DNA from: Henricia sp. BOLD:AAB3569
Taxonomy: Eukaryota; Echinodermata; Asteroidea; Spinulosida; Echinasteridae
Direction of reading: 5' to 3'
Length of the DNA stretch: 64,000 nt
NCBI GenBank assembly: GCA_037783545.1
Contig: JBBELK010000164.1
Location: 1,798,001-1,862,000, forward strand
Shown here: in pieces, positions 43,001 through 56,109 of the stretch
How positions within the stretch are numbered: the first letter of the stretch is position 1
Layout: each line of letters opens with the position of its first letter
Notes under the pieces: generated by a model
What the model saw: only the letters and a program-made list of their open reading frames with translations
Databases searched by the model: none
What the model was told of the DNA's origin: nothing
Program-made: the position numbers and the translations under genes

Positions 43001-45463
43001 AACGCTATACAGCCGTTGAGGAAATGTATCTGTGGATCTTGTCAGATACATTTTGGTTTTTAATACAGTGAGCCCAAGCCAAGCATATAAACACATCTCG
43101 CCTTGTTAATGTAAGCAGGTACATACACAACGCCAACGTTAAACAAAAGGGGGAAATTAAGACAGGGAAACCTGACAGTGGTTTTGACGGGAAAAAGCTG
43201 TTCTGTCGGGAAATACATCTAAACTTATGATAAATGCATTTTGTCAGCTTTGTCAGTACCGAAGTACATCGCCCTTTATCATTTAAGGGGTGCTGAACGT
43301 TTCAAAATATCTTCCCACCCCCCCACTACACTTAACCGCTCCCCCCAAAAATATTGCCAAAGTACCAATGGTATTTTCTTATGAAGGGGAGTGTGCTAGC
43401 CAATTTCTGTTTGGAGGGTGTATAAGTTAAATGTCACTGTTAATACAACATTGTGCTTATAACAAGGACAATTTAAGGTCCAAGCTGTTTCTCTTCCATT
43501 GTTTTCATTCCTGATAATACAAAATTCCTGTTATAACAAGGTAATCTACAAAGTCCCAATGACCTCTTCTTGACAAGGTCTAAGGTTCACATGCTTTTTC
43601 AGTCAAAGGTTCTAATATGAATATTTTTTCCTCTATGCAGTCGTTTCCTTTGACCACGACGAAGTATTCTATGGAACAAATCCGTCTCAAGAAGGAATTT
43701 GAAGAAAAGGAAACTCGCAAGCCAATGGTGAACATCGATACGTACCAAACGGCTAACATCGATAGGTACTAAAAGAGGAGGTGTAATGGTGGTGGATATT
43801 TATACAGACTATTTGGGGGAATGGGAGTGGGAATTTAAATTTGACATACTGGTATACATACAGTCAACCTTAATTGATCATAGGTTTGGGAGCGCGCATG
43901 CTGTAGTGGGTACATGTATGAAGCTTGGGCCGATTTCACAAAGTGCTAAGACGTGTCTTAGGAAGGGTCACTTTTCTTATCTTGGGACGTTGCTATGGGA
44001 ATTAAGATGCATTGATTTCGTCTTAACTTTTGTGAAATCGACCCCTGGATTTACAATCGGGAGGTCATGGGTTCAAATCCCACTATGGCCAATGTATCTG
44101 TGTCCCTGGGCAAGACACTTTATCTCAATTATCTAAGCAGTGCCATAAAATTGGTCCCTTTTACAGTTTTTTGCAGATCCACAAATGGCGGCAGTGTGTG
44201 ACATAACTGTTATATTTCATGTACCTTTGTTGTTGCAGGGACACTACTGGCCACCCAAAGACTGGCTATGGCTCTGTCTTACCACGACATCACCCAGAAC
44301 ACGACAAGAGACATCTTGAGACAACACATAGAGCGGACTACAAGCCCCCATTCCCATACACTCCTGCACCGGTAAGGTTAAAGATAAAATACAAGATTGG
44401 AAAACTGTTACAAATGGCATTATCTCCATGTGTGATTGAGGATGTGTATGATAAAAACCAACCTGTGTATAAGTCAGCTCAGTACCTCGTCTACGTTCTG
44501 AGAAAACAATGAAAAACTGTGTTCATGCTTTCAAGAAATTGTGCAAAGCCACTGTCCTATTTAAGCTGGTTCCTTGGCTGTGCTCATAGAAAACAAAGCC
44601 ACAATACCATGGTAGTCAGGAACCTAGTTTCATTCACTTGAGGACGCCCTTGTAAAAAAATGTGTCTGCACACACATATATATATATATAGAGAATCATT
44701 TTCTAATAAAAAGATATCATCTCGGGCGGAATTATTGCATTGGACAGTTGGGACCACTTCTATCTTCCATTTGACTAAGGTTTTTTTCCAGTCAAATGGT
44801 CAATTCAAATTTGAGGACATTTTAAATCATGTATACAGACTTTACGTCAATATTATTTGAATGCGAATCTAAGTCACATAAGACCCGATTTTGTACGATA
44901 TACGCTTCTCACAATAAGTAAGGGGTGCACGCAGATATTTTATTGAGGGTATGCATTCTGCTTGAATGATTTTGTATATGATTAGACAATTGTATCTGCA
45001 TGACAGACACACCTTGTCACAGGAATAGGTGAAAACAGTCATTTTGAAAAAAAAGAAAATTCCAAAATTTAACCACACTAATGTCTCTAACTTATTGTGA
45101 GTAGTGTATATTAATTAAGGTTTGTTTTGCTCTTACCCGACGTAATTATTAACACTGTATACTCAGTGCTTTCCTGAGACACTATGGAAAACTTCATAGC
45201 ATGCTTGGGTGGGACTTGAACCCCGACCTGTATATTAGTTGCCAACTTTGACCCAAAAAAACTTACTCTTACAGGAACAACCTCCAGACTTTGCAGATAA
45301 CTCCAATGTCTTCAGACGGTGCCACAGTCAGTACACTGATATGGCGGACTACCGGCGGTTTGGCCGCAACACTTGGCAGGACGAGAGTGGGCAATATGCC
45401 AACTCCCAGCTCAAGCGAGACTATCACATGCCCACCAATACGATACCACAAGTACTGGAATAA
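40008..45463 (+). CDS. CFAP95: Cilia- and flagella-associated protein 95 (C9orf135)
   Basis: Small ciliary/flagellar protein of about 215 residues; the human protein has 229. Exons: 40008-40099, 40626-40734, 43641-43765, 44239-44371, 45275-45463 (TAA), all in phase with GT-AG borders. Recognised from LPDFVERKGSLFLRSDH, WHQSREAEPKDYDI, TGYGSVLPRHHPEHDK, RADYKPPFPY, and FGRNTWQDESGQYANS, each matching the corresponding block of human C9orf135 as I recall it. The middle exon (EQIRLKKEFEEKETRKP) is more divergent. No membrane segment or enzyme motif. In the family it is an axonemal protein; its exact role is not evident from sequence. The ATG at 40008 is the first in frame after a stop. Confidence 0.92.
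40312..40458. repeat. GGAAC/GTTCC simple repeat with inversion
   Basis: Degenerate GGAACGG/GGAACAG repeats switch at about 40412 to the complementary GTTCCGTTCC form, giving a potential long hairpin. It lies in CFAP95 intron 1. Confidence 0.65.
40745..42210. repeat. Repeated segments in CFAP95 intron 2
   Basis: GTAAGAAATTAACAACTAAA, a TGTGTGCGCACACA-type block and CATTGGGCCTTTAA occur at 40897-41050 and again at 41985-42215, suggesting two copies of one ~250-bp repeat. A related piece with CATCTATGTAGCTGAAATTT appears inverted near 31760. Between them is the C-rich tract 41087-41182. Confidence 0.5.
41087..41182 (+). repeat. Poly-C / CTCCCCCC tract
   Basis: About 95 bases of C-runs interrupted by single T, so the minus strand is a dense G-run array capable of G-quadruplex formation. 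Copy number is likely to vary or to be mis-assembled. Confidence 0.85.
42457..43640. other. CFAP95 intron 2, right part
   Basis: No exon, known repeat or conserved motif recognised, apart from short simple sequence. An open minus-strand frame at 42442-42720 has no family resemblance and is not called. Confidence 0.4.
43927..44140 (+). mobile_element. MITE (TTTCACAAAGCGC family) followed by SINE piece
   Basis: 43927-44045 is a single copy of the dimer-forming element. It is followed at once by box B-like CATGGGTTCAAATCCCA and CCCTGGGCAAGACACTTTAT (SINE signature), then a fragment of the GGGCCAATTTCATAGAGC element. All lie in CFAP95 intron 3. Confidence 0.65.
45112..45235 (-). repeat. SINE fragment, same family as 16020-16340
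   Basis: Begins TTAATTAAGGTTTGTTTTGC, includes ACACTGTATACTCAGTGCTT and GGGTGGGACTTGAACC, then stops before the rest of the tRNA-like head. It lies 40 bases before the last CFAP95 exon. Confidence 0.6.
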
Positions 45464-45761
45464 AACAGCAAATGGGACCATTCCTAAATGGGCACAAGAA
45501 AAAAAATAGACTCAGTTGGCTAAATACACTTGAACCTTGTTTAATAAGGTGTCCTTGACTCAGTGTTTTACCCCCAAACAAATTGTTTTTATGGCAGCTT
45601 CAGCAACTAAGGCCCTTTATGCCATCAATTTTATGCCACTACAATTAACTTTATCAACTTGAGATGACGAAGAAGGAGATGCAGTTTTAGACTTGGGAGG
45701 GAAAACCCCAGGGAAATCTCCTTGGTAGGGACTGCAAACCCAATCCACATCATGCACGGCA

Positions 45762-45882
45762 GGGGCTGATTTCACAGAGCGCTAAGACACGTCTGAGAAA
45801 GGGTTATTCTTCTTATCTTGGGACGTTGGTATGGGAATTAAGATGCATTGAACTCGTCTTAACTTTTGTGAAATCGATCCCT
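45762..45882 (+). mobile_element. MITE, TTTCACAAAGCGC family, single copy
   Basis: GGGCTGATTTCACAGAGCGC to TTTTGTGAAATCGATCCC, in the presumed CFAP95 3' UTR or just behind it. Confidence 0.7.
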
Positions 45883-46112
45883 TGATAACTTGTATTTTAA
45901 TTGACAAAGATCCTTAACATGGTTATTTATTTAGCTCGAGCAGCCTTAAAGGATTTTGTGGCATGTGTGTGTATAATTTTGTCATTTAAACAAAATATCC
46001 ACAAATAATTACATGTACATTGTATTTGCATAAGAGATAACTAGATTAACATTGTTTTTTTTTGCAAGGATTCCGTCCGTAATATAAAATAACATTTTTA
46101 CATTATCATGCC

Positions 46113-46118
46113 AATAAA
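46113..46118 (+). terminator. Possible CFAP95 poly(A) signal
   Basis: AATAAA 650 bases after the stop codon. Nearer canonical signals were not seen, but the assignment is weak in AT-rich DNA. Confidence 0.25.
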
Positions 46119-46188
46119 ATGCATGTAAAATAATTATTTGCTGAAAAAAAAATCATGTTACATGGAGGCCTACATGTAAATCTTAGTT

Positions 46189-46299
46189 AGGCTGGATCCG
46201 AATTAGTGGTTGTGGCTGTGGCTATACTGTTTCTAAGGACTGGCATTGTCCGTCCGTAGCAACAGCATAGCCACAGCCACTATTTCGGAACCAGCCCTA
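46189..46299. mobile_element. Small MITE (AGGCTGGATCCGAA)
   Basis: Ends AGGCTGGATCCGAA / TTTCGGAACCAGCCCT and inner GTGGCTGTGGCTAT / ATAGCCACAGCCAC pairing. Confidence 0.65.
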
Positions 46300-47055
46300 G
46301 TCTAAATTTATAAAACAAATAATAAAATAAATGAATAAATGAAACAAATAAATGAGGAAAAATGGTGGCTATCAATTTGTGTAAATTCCATTTTGAGTTG
46401 CGGATCGTTATTACACAATGTAGAAAAAAATAAATAATAACGTAAATTGAGGTATATGTATCCTATTTTTGTTTTAAATGAATGATGCTTAGTACAAATT
46501 GTTGTTGCTATGTGGTGCACGCGGCAGGTGTGAAGTACAGAATGAATGCCGTTTTTACCGTAGGAGGGAATGGCATAAATCAACCAGACGTACTTCTCCA
46601 CTTTTGGCCACGCCCCAAGCTGGTACGGGGTCATCGCGGTCAAATTTGGCTCCCCAAGAAATTAACCAAGTCGATTTTGTTTACGATATACCAAGCACCG
46701 GATGCGCAGACCGAGGGTACATTTCCCCCGTATTCGGGGACCGATACACGGCGAGCGGGTGGTCGGAACCTCGCTGCCCGGGGCTGTGGGCATTTATTGC
46801 CCCATTAGAACCCCTAATCCTCGCTCGCTAGCGTCCAGATTAATCACAATACATGCCAATCTGGTACCTTTCTCCCGGACTTAGCGCGGGAAAATGTGTT
46901 GCCTGTGGAAGTTTTGGCGCGCACATGTTCCCGCGCGTACGTGTGGTTTTAAAACAATCCCGTAAGGCAATGTAACAGAGATGTTATGTTTTAAAACCTT
47001 ACTGGATAATTTCGTTGATGATATGTTTTGATCAATTCCCGGAACAAGGGCCTAT

Positions 47056-47196
47056 TTTCGCAAGCATGACCAGAAACATGTTTCTGACGTCATCACGAGT
47101 TGAACCAATTAACGACTTCGGTTGCCGAAGACCAAAGCTGCCATTGGTTGAATCAGTAATGACGTCATAAACATGTTTCTAATTATGGTCGCGAAA
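47056..47196. mobile_element. Foldback element with ACATGTTTCT arms
   Basis: AGAAACATGTTTCTGACGTCA and TGACGTCATAAACATGTTTC pair, with outer TTTTCGCAA / TCGCGAAAA. A partial relative lies at 29130-29200. Confidence 0.55.
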
Positions 47197-49434
47197 ACAT
47201 GCCATACCAGCACAAATTTTGTCTCGTTGACACTTGACAGGTTCTTTTAAAGCTGACCACGATTTACAGCAATTGAAGATGGTTTTTAAAAACATACGTG
47301 TGCACACATATTGCAAATATGCATGGGTTTTCAACTCAACCGTCTGCATCTGTAGAGCTAAAAACATAAGGCAGTCGTTTCGGGAATTGGTTAACTTTTC
47401 GATTCATTCCCAGTCCAGACCTTCCCGCATGGGCAGGGTACTCGCTAGTGGGCTAGCCTCTCAAAAGGCGAAAACAGAAAGTCATTTAGCCCAAACATTA
47501 CATTTGGTGTCCATTTGTGAAAACAAAAATATTCAGCATGTTTCACGGACAATGGCGCCCCGTGTAGAAAGTACACGACCCCACTTAACTTTTGTCAGTC
47601 CAAAATGTTCCACGCCTGCGCTCTGTCAGGTTAATATCCTTACGTACACGCGATCAGGCCACTCATGTTTAACTCCTAAATAATATCTTCCATGATATTT
47701 CCATCAAACTGATGCCAATATTTCCGACTTGTTTGTAATTTTTGTTTTCCCGCACATTTTGTCTCCACCGGACAAAGTACACCCATCTCCCCGGGGAATT
47801 CGTCTCTTTTCCTCCGCGTCACAAGACGCATTTGCGCTGCTGCTTGTTCGCTCGGAGATCGGGAAACAGTTCTTTTGTCTGGGAGCACGGGGAATTATTG
47901 AGAGTGACTGTAGTTGTCTAATACACTAATCGGTTTCAAAAATGGTCTGTGGTGGCTCTCCGAATAATTTAAATTATTTTCAGAGTAAATCCGTCTTGAT
48001 GTTCATGCATGTGCCTTTTCTAATAGAACAATGTTGCGCAGGAAAATTAGTAATTGCCATCTGGTTACAGATGTTGTTTAGACTGAAAAACAATTCCTTA
48101 GCTTTTTACTAATTTGGTCGGCACGACGTATAACCGTAAGGTTATTGCACTAATAGTGCAAACGTGAAAATGTTGAGTGGGTTGACTTGCTAAAAGTATT
48201 TTGTAATCTTCTGGGGCATGTTTTCGTGATCATGACTATAGGAGTAACGAGTACGATTCTGACGTAATCACCGATTCGTCAAATGATCAGTTTTTGGTTG
48301 TTTGATAATTTAATGTCTCGAACATGTGTCTGATGACGGCCGCCAAAACTCGCACAACGTACCAAAATGGGTACCGCCTGAGATTTTAAAAAGGCAGTTC
48401 TAAATATAGAAACGCATTTTTGAGAGATGAAACATTTCATTGGTCAGTAGTGTGTATGAACATTGTGGCAAGGCTGACTACACCTGCCTCCACCTGTCTC
48501 CGTTAGGAATCGCTGGGCAGGGTGCACCACTCTGCCCGAAGTGCCTCCATGAGCTCCTTCACTTCTGGGGCTGTTTCTGAGATGAGCGGCGGAACTATTC
48601 ACAGACCCTGAAGTAAACTAATTTAGTTTCCGAAGCATTAAGAAAATTGGGTGTTCTCTGTGCATTTCGTGCTCGACAACACATGGAAAGAATTATAGCT
48701 GATATGCCACAAACTTCCTACGAAAAAGAAAGAAAGAAAGACACCAATCCCGTGAGTTTACTACCGGGCGAGCTATCGCCGCCAGCCCACCCGTGTCACA
48801 ACCCACAAACGTTACCATCCATCACTCGCTAGCTGTTGGCCGTGCGCCGTCGCGACCTGACGGTGGGCCGATTATATGGCGTGAGAGTCAGTGAGCGGGA
48901 ACCGACACATTAGTTCCTCCGTGTTATTTTTACGCCTGTTCGCTGCCACGTTTAACCACAAACTTCAAGTTTAACTCGTTAATCATCTCGTGAGAGAATA
49001 CAATTGTCATAAGCCAGGCGCCTGTCATCCATATAGCACACAGTTTTATCGTGTTAGATTTGAAAGCTTATTTCTCTCGCAAAACAATTCATTCATCAAC
49101 TATAATTTTTAAAAAGTGATCGATCGCTTTAATTTTCACAGCCAATTTGCATTTATGACGACAATATAGCAGCCATATACATGTAGTGTGCAGTCATTAC
49201 TTAACTGCGTTTCAAACAACGTTTTGCTAATTATTGCTGTCTAAAATTTTCTTAGCGTTAAACGTAAACTTTTGTCTGATTAGCGCACGAGTTTCTTAAA
49301 AGACTTCTCATGGGCGTGCACCTGTTTAGCTTAAATTCTAAGTTAACAATAAAACCAAGCGGTGATTTTCAAAAAATGTTGGAACCCCATTGGCTCCCTC
49401 TAAAAATTATTCCTTTGTATTGTACGTGAAAAAC

Positions 49435-49504
49435 TACCCCCCCCCCCCCCACATCCCCCACCACCCCCTCCCCACCCCTCCCCCCCCCCCCCCCCCCCCC
49501 CCAA
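49435..49504 (+). repeat. Poly-C tract ending in A-run
   Basis: C-runs broken by A and T (CCCCCACATCCCCCACCACC-like), then about 24 C and 9 A. G-quadruplex potential on the minus strand. Confidence 0.8.
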
Positions 49505-50604
49505 AAAAAAACAGGTCGTGCACTTTTGCCCCATGACAAAAAGTGCAACAAATTCTTCGTTTCGGCTCAACACAAATCTTCAGAAATTTAAACAGTCCCA
49601 GCCGTTCCCAGCACACGTGTGTAATCCTCGCCCAGTAAAACAGTCTTAGTAAGAACAGAAATTGAAAAAGAGAAAAGTAGAAATTGAGAAATAAATTGCA
49701 GCGAGCTTTTAACAGTCACTGGCGAAAATTAGAATTGATGCGGCACCGGGCTTAAAACAAAAGGGACGGCGGACAAGCGCTTTTGAAGTCGGTACTTACA
49801 AAGATCTTAGGTTACCCAACCACGAGAGTATAAGAAAAAAGTATCAGTTATGGGCATATTACACGGGCCTGGGTTTGGTAATAATTACAGAAGTCATCAA
49901 AATAGTCTTCATTTGTAGAGATTTTCCTCTTTTCTTATAATGCAGCTGCATTTTATTTTCAAGGAATGCAAGACCAATTTGGGATTACGTTTGTGGACGT
50001 ATCTGTTACCAAAAACTCGTTCCTGGCTTCGGTGGGTTGTTTGGTTTTATGGTGGCCGGACAAAGGGGGCCAAACTTGGAAAAATTAAAACGGTTGTCCC
50101 AAAGCAAGATTTGTTTCTTTCTTTTATTTTACGGGAGCGAAAATGTCAGATCTGAATTTTAATCGGACTGAACTTTGGCGGAGTGATTTTTAGGCGATGT
50201 GTTTTAAGCGGAAACGTGGGGTTGAAGTGGTTCGGTAAAGTCAATACTAACCACATGATTATATACACCCCCTAAAAATGAGTACTCATGACGTCTATAC
50301 GCATTTTATGGAACGAAACTAAATGACGCATCGTACAGGCTCCGGAGATACCCAAACCCAAAATCATTTTGTTTTAATCAAGACTGTTTTCCGAACAAAT
50401 CTTCGGATAAAATCACAAACCTTAGCAATTATTATCTTTTTCTTGTTCGTGGAAACCCTCAAGACGCCACGCGCTAGAGCCGGTTAATCCTCGGCTTTGA
50501 AAAAAAAGAAAGAAACTAGAAAAGATGTCTTGATTGCAACGTGCTCGATCAAAACGATTTGGGGAGTAAATTGGGCCGAAATAAACTGGGTCCATGTAAC
50601 TATG

Positions 50605-50680
50605 AAGGGGCGGGGAGAGAGAGGGAGGGGCGGGGAGAGAGAGGGGAGGGGGGCGGGGGGGGGGGGGGGGGGGGGGGAGT
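50605..50680 (+). repeat. G-rich tract
   Basis: GGGGCGGGGAGAGAGAGGGA repeated, then about 25 G. G-quadruplex potential on the plus strand. Confidence 0.8.
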
Positions 50681-51879
50681 TGGCTGGGCGGCACTAGACG
50701 GCACTGCACACTGCAAACGCACTGGTTAGCGTGCCGTCCAAAACAGACGCACAATCAGGCAAATGCGGGGTGGGCTAAGCGTTTTGGGCCCTGGATATTT
50801 CTACAATTTATTTTCGTTTTTTCTAAAGTAATTCAAATGATACCATCAAACAAATCCGATGCGTTAATGTTATCACTCATGCAGCAGTGTTAAACTGTAT
50901 TCCTACTGTATATTGTGATGTACTTCGCCGCATCACGCCTTATACAAAATATACGTTCTCCACTTTTTGACATTGGAAAAGCAGTCAATCTTAGAGTGGG
51001 AATTATTAGCACACAAACTGCTTCGTGCAGTCATGCATAATGAAGCTGTTATGTGAATATTTCGATGTCAACTTAATTACAAAAGAAATTCTCGTATTTT
51101 AATTATACTGAAAATTAGCGTTTTCTTTGCTGCTGCTCAGTATTTATAGGCCTACATAAAACAGAGGGGAAACTTTAAAAAATAAATCACAGAAAACACG
51201 CAAATGGGACAGCTCAAATTGTATAGCACTAAACAAACGATGGCTCTCTAATCACAACTCATCCAAAATAATACGTTTTTTGTTCAAATTACGTGTTTAG
51301 CTGCGTTCGGATTTTCGTGCATTGGCCCCTGCGCGCGTTTTATGTATACGGTAGCAGAACGCACGTCCAAAGCCATAAATTTGACCACGACTATACCCGT
51401 CAACAAACGTAACGAAGAATCGTTTGTTTTTGTAACCTATTTCGACTATTTTGTTGAACTCTAAACCGGGCTAATATGCCCAAATACTCATGACGACAAA
51501 CACACAAACGGGTGAGTTATGGCCTCTCTTTTGGGGGGAGTGTTTAGAGTTTTCGGCAACGATTAGTAAATTGGCAATTCATCAGGAAGGAAAGTACATT
51601 TGTTATTTTTTTATCCGCGCGGACAAAATGTGAAACAAAGACAGTTAAAAACCAAGTGTTGGATTTGTCTTGATGCGGGCTTTCGGGCGGTGGCTATGGG
51701 GTCAAATTTGATCTTTGTCCCGGGTGCGAGCCCAGCTGTTTTCGGCATAAATCTGTCGAAAATGTGGGTAATAATGTCTAAAACCGAAGTATGGATTGGT
51801 GATTGAAAGAAATAACGTTAAAAAAATACAGGTACCCACTTACAAAAAGGGGGTACCTGTGGGGGCGGTGTTTCATTTT

Positions 51880-52132
51880 GCAATGAGCCCCTATAACAGG
51901 CAGCTGGGGCTGTATACTCCCCAGGGAGCTGAACAGGTTTAATTGAGAAATGATATTAAGAGCCCAATGAGCAGGGGTAATAATGACTAAAGTGTGACAT
52001 CAGTTGCTTGAGTAACTGGGTCTAAACATTTGCTGGTAAACTGAAACGTCCATTGCTAAAGCGCAGTTCACTGGTTTTAGTGTAGACCCAGTAGCCTTGG
52101 CAACGCACAAAGGGTGACGTTATCACTTTAGT
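51880..52132 (+). repeat. SINE tail adjoining a MITE
   Basis: 51880-51983 is the tail of the SINE at 12330-12640 (CTCCCCAGGGAGCTGAACAG, GCCCAATGAGCAGGGGTAAT). 51986-52132 is a foldback with ends ACTAAAGTGTGAC and GTTATCACTTTAGT and inner TGGGTCTAAAC/GTAGACCCA. Confidence 0.6.
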
Positions 52133-55100
52133 ACTCTATTTGCAAAGAATATTTCCAACAGAAAATCCAACCATATATGGAATGATTGCAGAGTACAGTA
52201 CAACAGACCTTTTTTGTGGACTTCGTAAAATTCCAGCCTGTAATATGCCGCACATCGATACAAAAATTCAGATTAAACAATCCTATCATGTGAAAATTAT
52301 GAGGGGAAAATCAACGCGTGTGTGGGTGTATATTATAGGCCTAAACCACGATAACAGCATAGGCCAATAACCTCTACAAGCGGTCAGTTGGCAAACATTT
52401 CACCCGACCAGCCACGGCCAGCCTTGCCCACACGACTCGCCAAAAAGTCACCCGTACAAAGAGGCGATTTCCTCCCAGGAGGAAAAATCAAAACACGGTA
52501 CTCGACCCGATACTTGGCTGGGCTTTCCCGGGAGTGTCCGTGCCTAAACACAGCACACTTCATGAAACAGCCACGCGCCCCCAAATCGCCCTCGGCTGTT
52601 TGCTGCCGTTTCGCCTCATATCCCTTCGCTACTTTAACAGTGTTTCATTAGCAGTTATTGCAGCGAGTATATGCTCCCATAATAGCCGTTGTGCTCACAA
52701 ACCAGCCCAAATACAAGCTCTGAGCTGACGCGATCGGGCAAGATATCAGCGGATTGCCGGAACCTAAAGCTAAACAAAAAGACAAAGATCTTTCGCACTG
52801 TAATTAATTAAACGATAGTGAAATTGGGCCCAAATGAAAAATCAAAGCCCAACATATTAGTTTATGTACACGCAGGGCCAGGGCTGGTTCGCAGGTCCCC
52901 TGGGACCTATACAGGAATTAATCAGAGATGCCTTTTATCGGATTCACTGGTGTCCGGTGACCGGTCGAATAGAAGGCGCGGCTGGCCGCACCTTTCACAT
53001 TTCGTCGCCGCAAAACAACATTAAACACAATATTGGCTTTTGGCGCCATTTTCTGAAATATATAACTTTGGTGGTTAAGCCTACAGCTAATTTTACACTC
53101 GAAACACGACATAGGCCCTTGTGTAGTTTCCAGACACAACTTAAAATGACAAAAGACGTCCATACACACTTGAGAATTGTCGGTAACATCAACTTGCCTG
53201 AACCTAATAATGCTAGATTCACAATTGAGTCTTTTCGCGCGTAAAGTTGACGCGCGTCGCTTTGAGAAAAAGCGTTGTCAAGGACATTTTGAGTGAAATG
53301 ACGCACTGAAAATCACAGAGTCAACATGGGCGGAAAGCGTCTTTGTGATTCTGTGATTTTCATTGCGTCGTTTCACTTCGAATTCCCTGCACGCAGCGTT
53401 TTATTTTTCAAAGCGACACGCGACAAATTTCCGCGCGAAAAGGCTCAGTGTGGCGGAGCAGAAATGCTTAACTTAAAAAGAAAAGAAAAAGTAATTCGAC
53501 GTAAAATCAAAGTGCTTAACAAAATTGGGATAAGTATCTCTTTTATACTGAGTTACTCGTCAACGATGGAAACACACCAAGGCACTTTGACGCTTCAGAA
53601 ATATTCGTTTAAAAAGTCCGGCGTTTCATCTTTTCATGTCTTTCAAGAAAATCCTTAAGTTGTGAGGAGTAACGAACTGTGAGGAGTAACGAAAACTTCG
53701 GAAGAAAACGCTCAATGGAGCTATTTGGAAACAAAATGTGCTCGGTGTTGTTAATTTTGATTCCGGTTAGGAGGGAAATGAGATGAGTAGACGAAACTAA
53801 TGTAGTCATCCTTTATTAAACGGAGTGTACGAGCAAAAACGGTGATTTGGGACGCTCGCGTGGTTTACAAATGCAATCGTGGCCTTTAAAAAAAGAAATT
53901 TCGGCTGTTTCTTCGACGAGTTTTGGCTTCTTAAGATGCTTGAGACGAAAATTGGCATCTGAGATAGTGTACAGATGAGGCTTCGGGATGCTCTGGTTGT
54001 CCAATGCGCTGGAATTGCGAATTGCGCTTTATGTGGAATGGACGAGTGAGCCGGCATGACGCACGACCAGTGTGCCGGCATTGTGACGAGAATTCACGGC
54101 AATCGAACGGTGCGGCACATGGTGGGCTCGCTGCGTCGCGGAAACCTATCTTAACTGACGGAGACGGTACTCCTCGTGCAGTCATTGGCTAATTCAAACC
54201 CAGGGGTCCAATCACCGACGGGAGTTAATTGACCAATGCCTTGCCTCGTCACGTGCCCACAATTCGGCACCGTGGGACAGCTCGGCCGCGTCAACAAAAA
54301 CCCCAACATTATAAAGTTACACGCAAGATTCTCATCACTTAAGGCAAGAGTCTTTGTCCCAAAAGGGCTACTTTCCTTAATTTAAATCGAAGTAGTAAAT
54401 TAGTTAATAAGTTGCCGAGTCTAGGTTCTCGGTTTGATTGTTTGAGTGTGCCAATCTTAGCTCGGGACCGGGGCTGCCGCGCAATGCGACGGTAGGCCCT
54501 CGCCGCGCTCGTCCGAGTCATTCGATGCCCGCCGTATCCAACTAATGAATTGCGACTGGTAAAATATGAATTAGTTCTGATTAATTTACAAGACAACTGT
54601 TTGACTTTTTGTTTTGTGGTGCACGGGGGGTTGGCCCCCTCCATGTGGTGAACCACGTCCCGGCCCGGTGACTTCGGACCGTCTGAGTCAATTTGGTAGA
54701 TTATTTCACAAAAGCAGAGAGGAATCTTTTGACAAGCTGAACAGCGGTCCGGGACGGAGTGCCGCCCGCCGTCCAGATCTCCTTGCCACCCGTCAACTCC
54801 AGATAGAGAGACTCCTTAATTTAGCCCTGTCAAGTGCCCAGCCAAAACTTGGATCATGAGCAGACGGGACAAAGCTTGGAGGACATAAAAAGGCCGTGAT
54901 GTTGCGCATGCGTAGACGCCACCTGTTAGCAATGAGCGCGCAGTTTGAACCCCATCGCGCGCGGCCGGCGTTTGGGCGCGCCCCGACATTCGCCGTTTTC
55001 TCCTCACTTTTAGCTGCGTTTTTTGACTGGTTTTCCTCGACATATGGTGCCCAATCAGGCTTTGCTGCCACGTGCCGCTTAATGTAATGAATTGCCGTCG

Positions 55101-55650
55101 TGAAACGCTACCTCATGGTGGCCTTTTCACTGGCCCCGGACCGTTTTCTCCCCCTCCCCCTCGTACTTGAGAGGAACAATCTTCAGGGGGAGCGTTGCTG
55201 CAACTCCGGCTAGGTTCTCACTCCCGAATACAACCCCGGACCAATCGCGTTGCGTAAAAATCAATTAGGCGTCTGTGTTTCGCCTTCTCAGTTTACAAAA
55301 GCAATCGAGTCTGATACATGACAGGGAGGTACTACACCGAGAGAGATTGCGCCAAAACAGAATAAGACAAGCAGTAAACGCAGGGATCCAGCTATTGCTA
55401 TTTTGTAGCGTGTTGTAGTTTTAACTGGTTACCCATATATGCATGGGGCATGTTGTTTTTGTTCGACTAGCTGGTGGTTTGTAGACTCTAAGCGTGTGTA
55501 CTCGCGGGTCCTTAGTATATGCCAGAAGGGCAGATGTTCTCGCAGCTAGCGAGCAGACTCACTGACTAACCCAAGCTAGAGGAGAGACGGGGACAACCCA
55601 TCGTGGAGTTGTTTAACTATGCTGCATCTGTTGCTGTCTAGTGCCTCTAG
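52133..55650. other. Upstream region of the 56-kb gene
   Basis: Higher GC than the surroundings, without recognised genes. 53292-53377 is a foldback (GAGTGAAATGACGCACTGAA / CATTGCGTCGTTTCACTT). A hairpin GGGGGTTGGCCCCC is at about 54625. Long open frames at 52864-53244, 54004-54192 and 54793-55071 lack any protein-family feature. The region may hold enhancers or a CpG-rich promoter of the gene to the right. Confidence 0.4.
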
Positions 55651-55651
55651 C

Positions 55652-55690
55652 TATATAAAGCTCTGGGTCCGAGTTGTGGCTGGGAGCTAG
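55652..55690 (+). promoter_or_regulatory. TATA-box core promoter
   Basis: CTATATAAAG at 55651-55660, GC-flanked, with a GGGAGCTAGTGACACC region about 30 bases on where transcription would start. The predicted leader to the ATG at 56110 is about 425 bases and contains other ATGs, e.g. TGATGAGTAATG near 55833. Confidence 0.5.
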
Positions 55691-56109
55691 TGACACCATC
55701 GCGACGTCCCGACAGGTCGTCTGCAAAAATCATCTCCGAGTCAATTTCTCTCACCGATTCATCACGTCACGACAACATCAGAAAAACAGTGAAACCTACT
55801 TCTCTCGTGGCGTGTAACAATTCATAATCGCTGATGAGTAATGTGCGTGAATTGACAAAGTCTTGATTTTCAGTTGACTCATTTTCGAGTACTTTCTCCA
55901 GTGAATTATCTTTAAGATCGCCCTGGCACTGCGTGACTTTGACAACCCCGAATTCGTCCGCATTTTAAAAATCGTCCACTCAAGTTAACGACAACGTTTC
56001 AGGGAGGGTGTATCGATATCTTTCATCGACGAGCGACCGTATAACAAAGTTTGAAAGTGAACAAAAATCAAAAGACAAATTATTACAAAACTTTGCCGTC
56101 TTGCAAACC

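Larger units (their letters stand above)
46300..51800. other. Intergenic, gene-free
   Basis: No gene supported. 48438-48600 shares a repeat with 21290-21430 (TGGCAAGG, AGGCAGGGTG, GAGCTCCT). 49435-49504 is a poly-C tract and 50600-50680 a G-rich tract. The rest, including 46480-46900 and 47700-47930 where GC content rises, shows only short open frames without features. Confidence 0.5.

Noticed and set aside
52864-53244. 126-codon plus-strand frame
   Set aside because: No domain, no compositional bias, no splice context; it looks like a chance frame in a GC-richer region.
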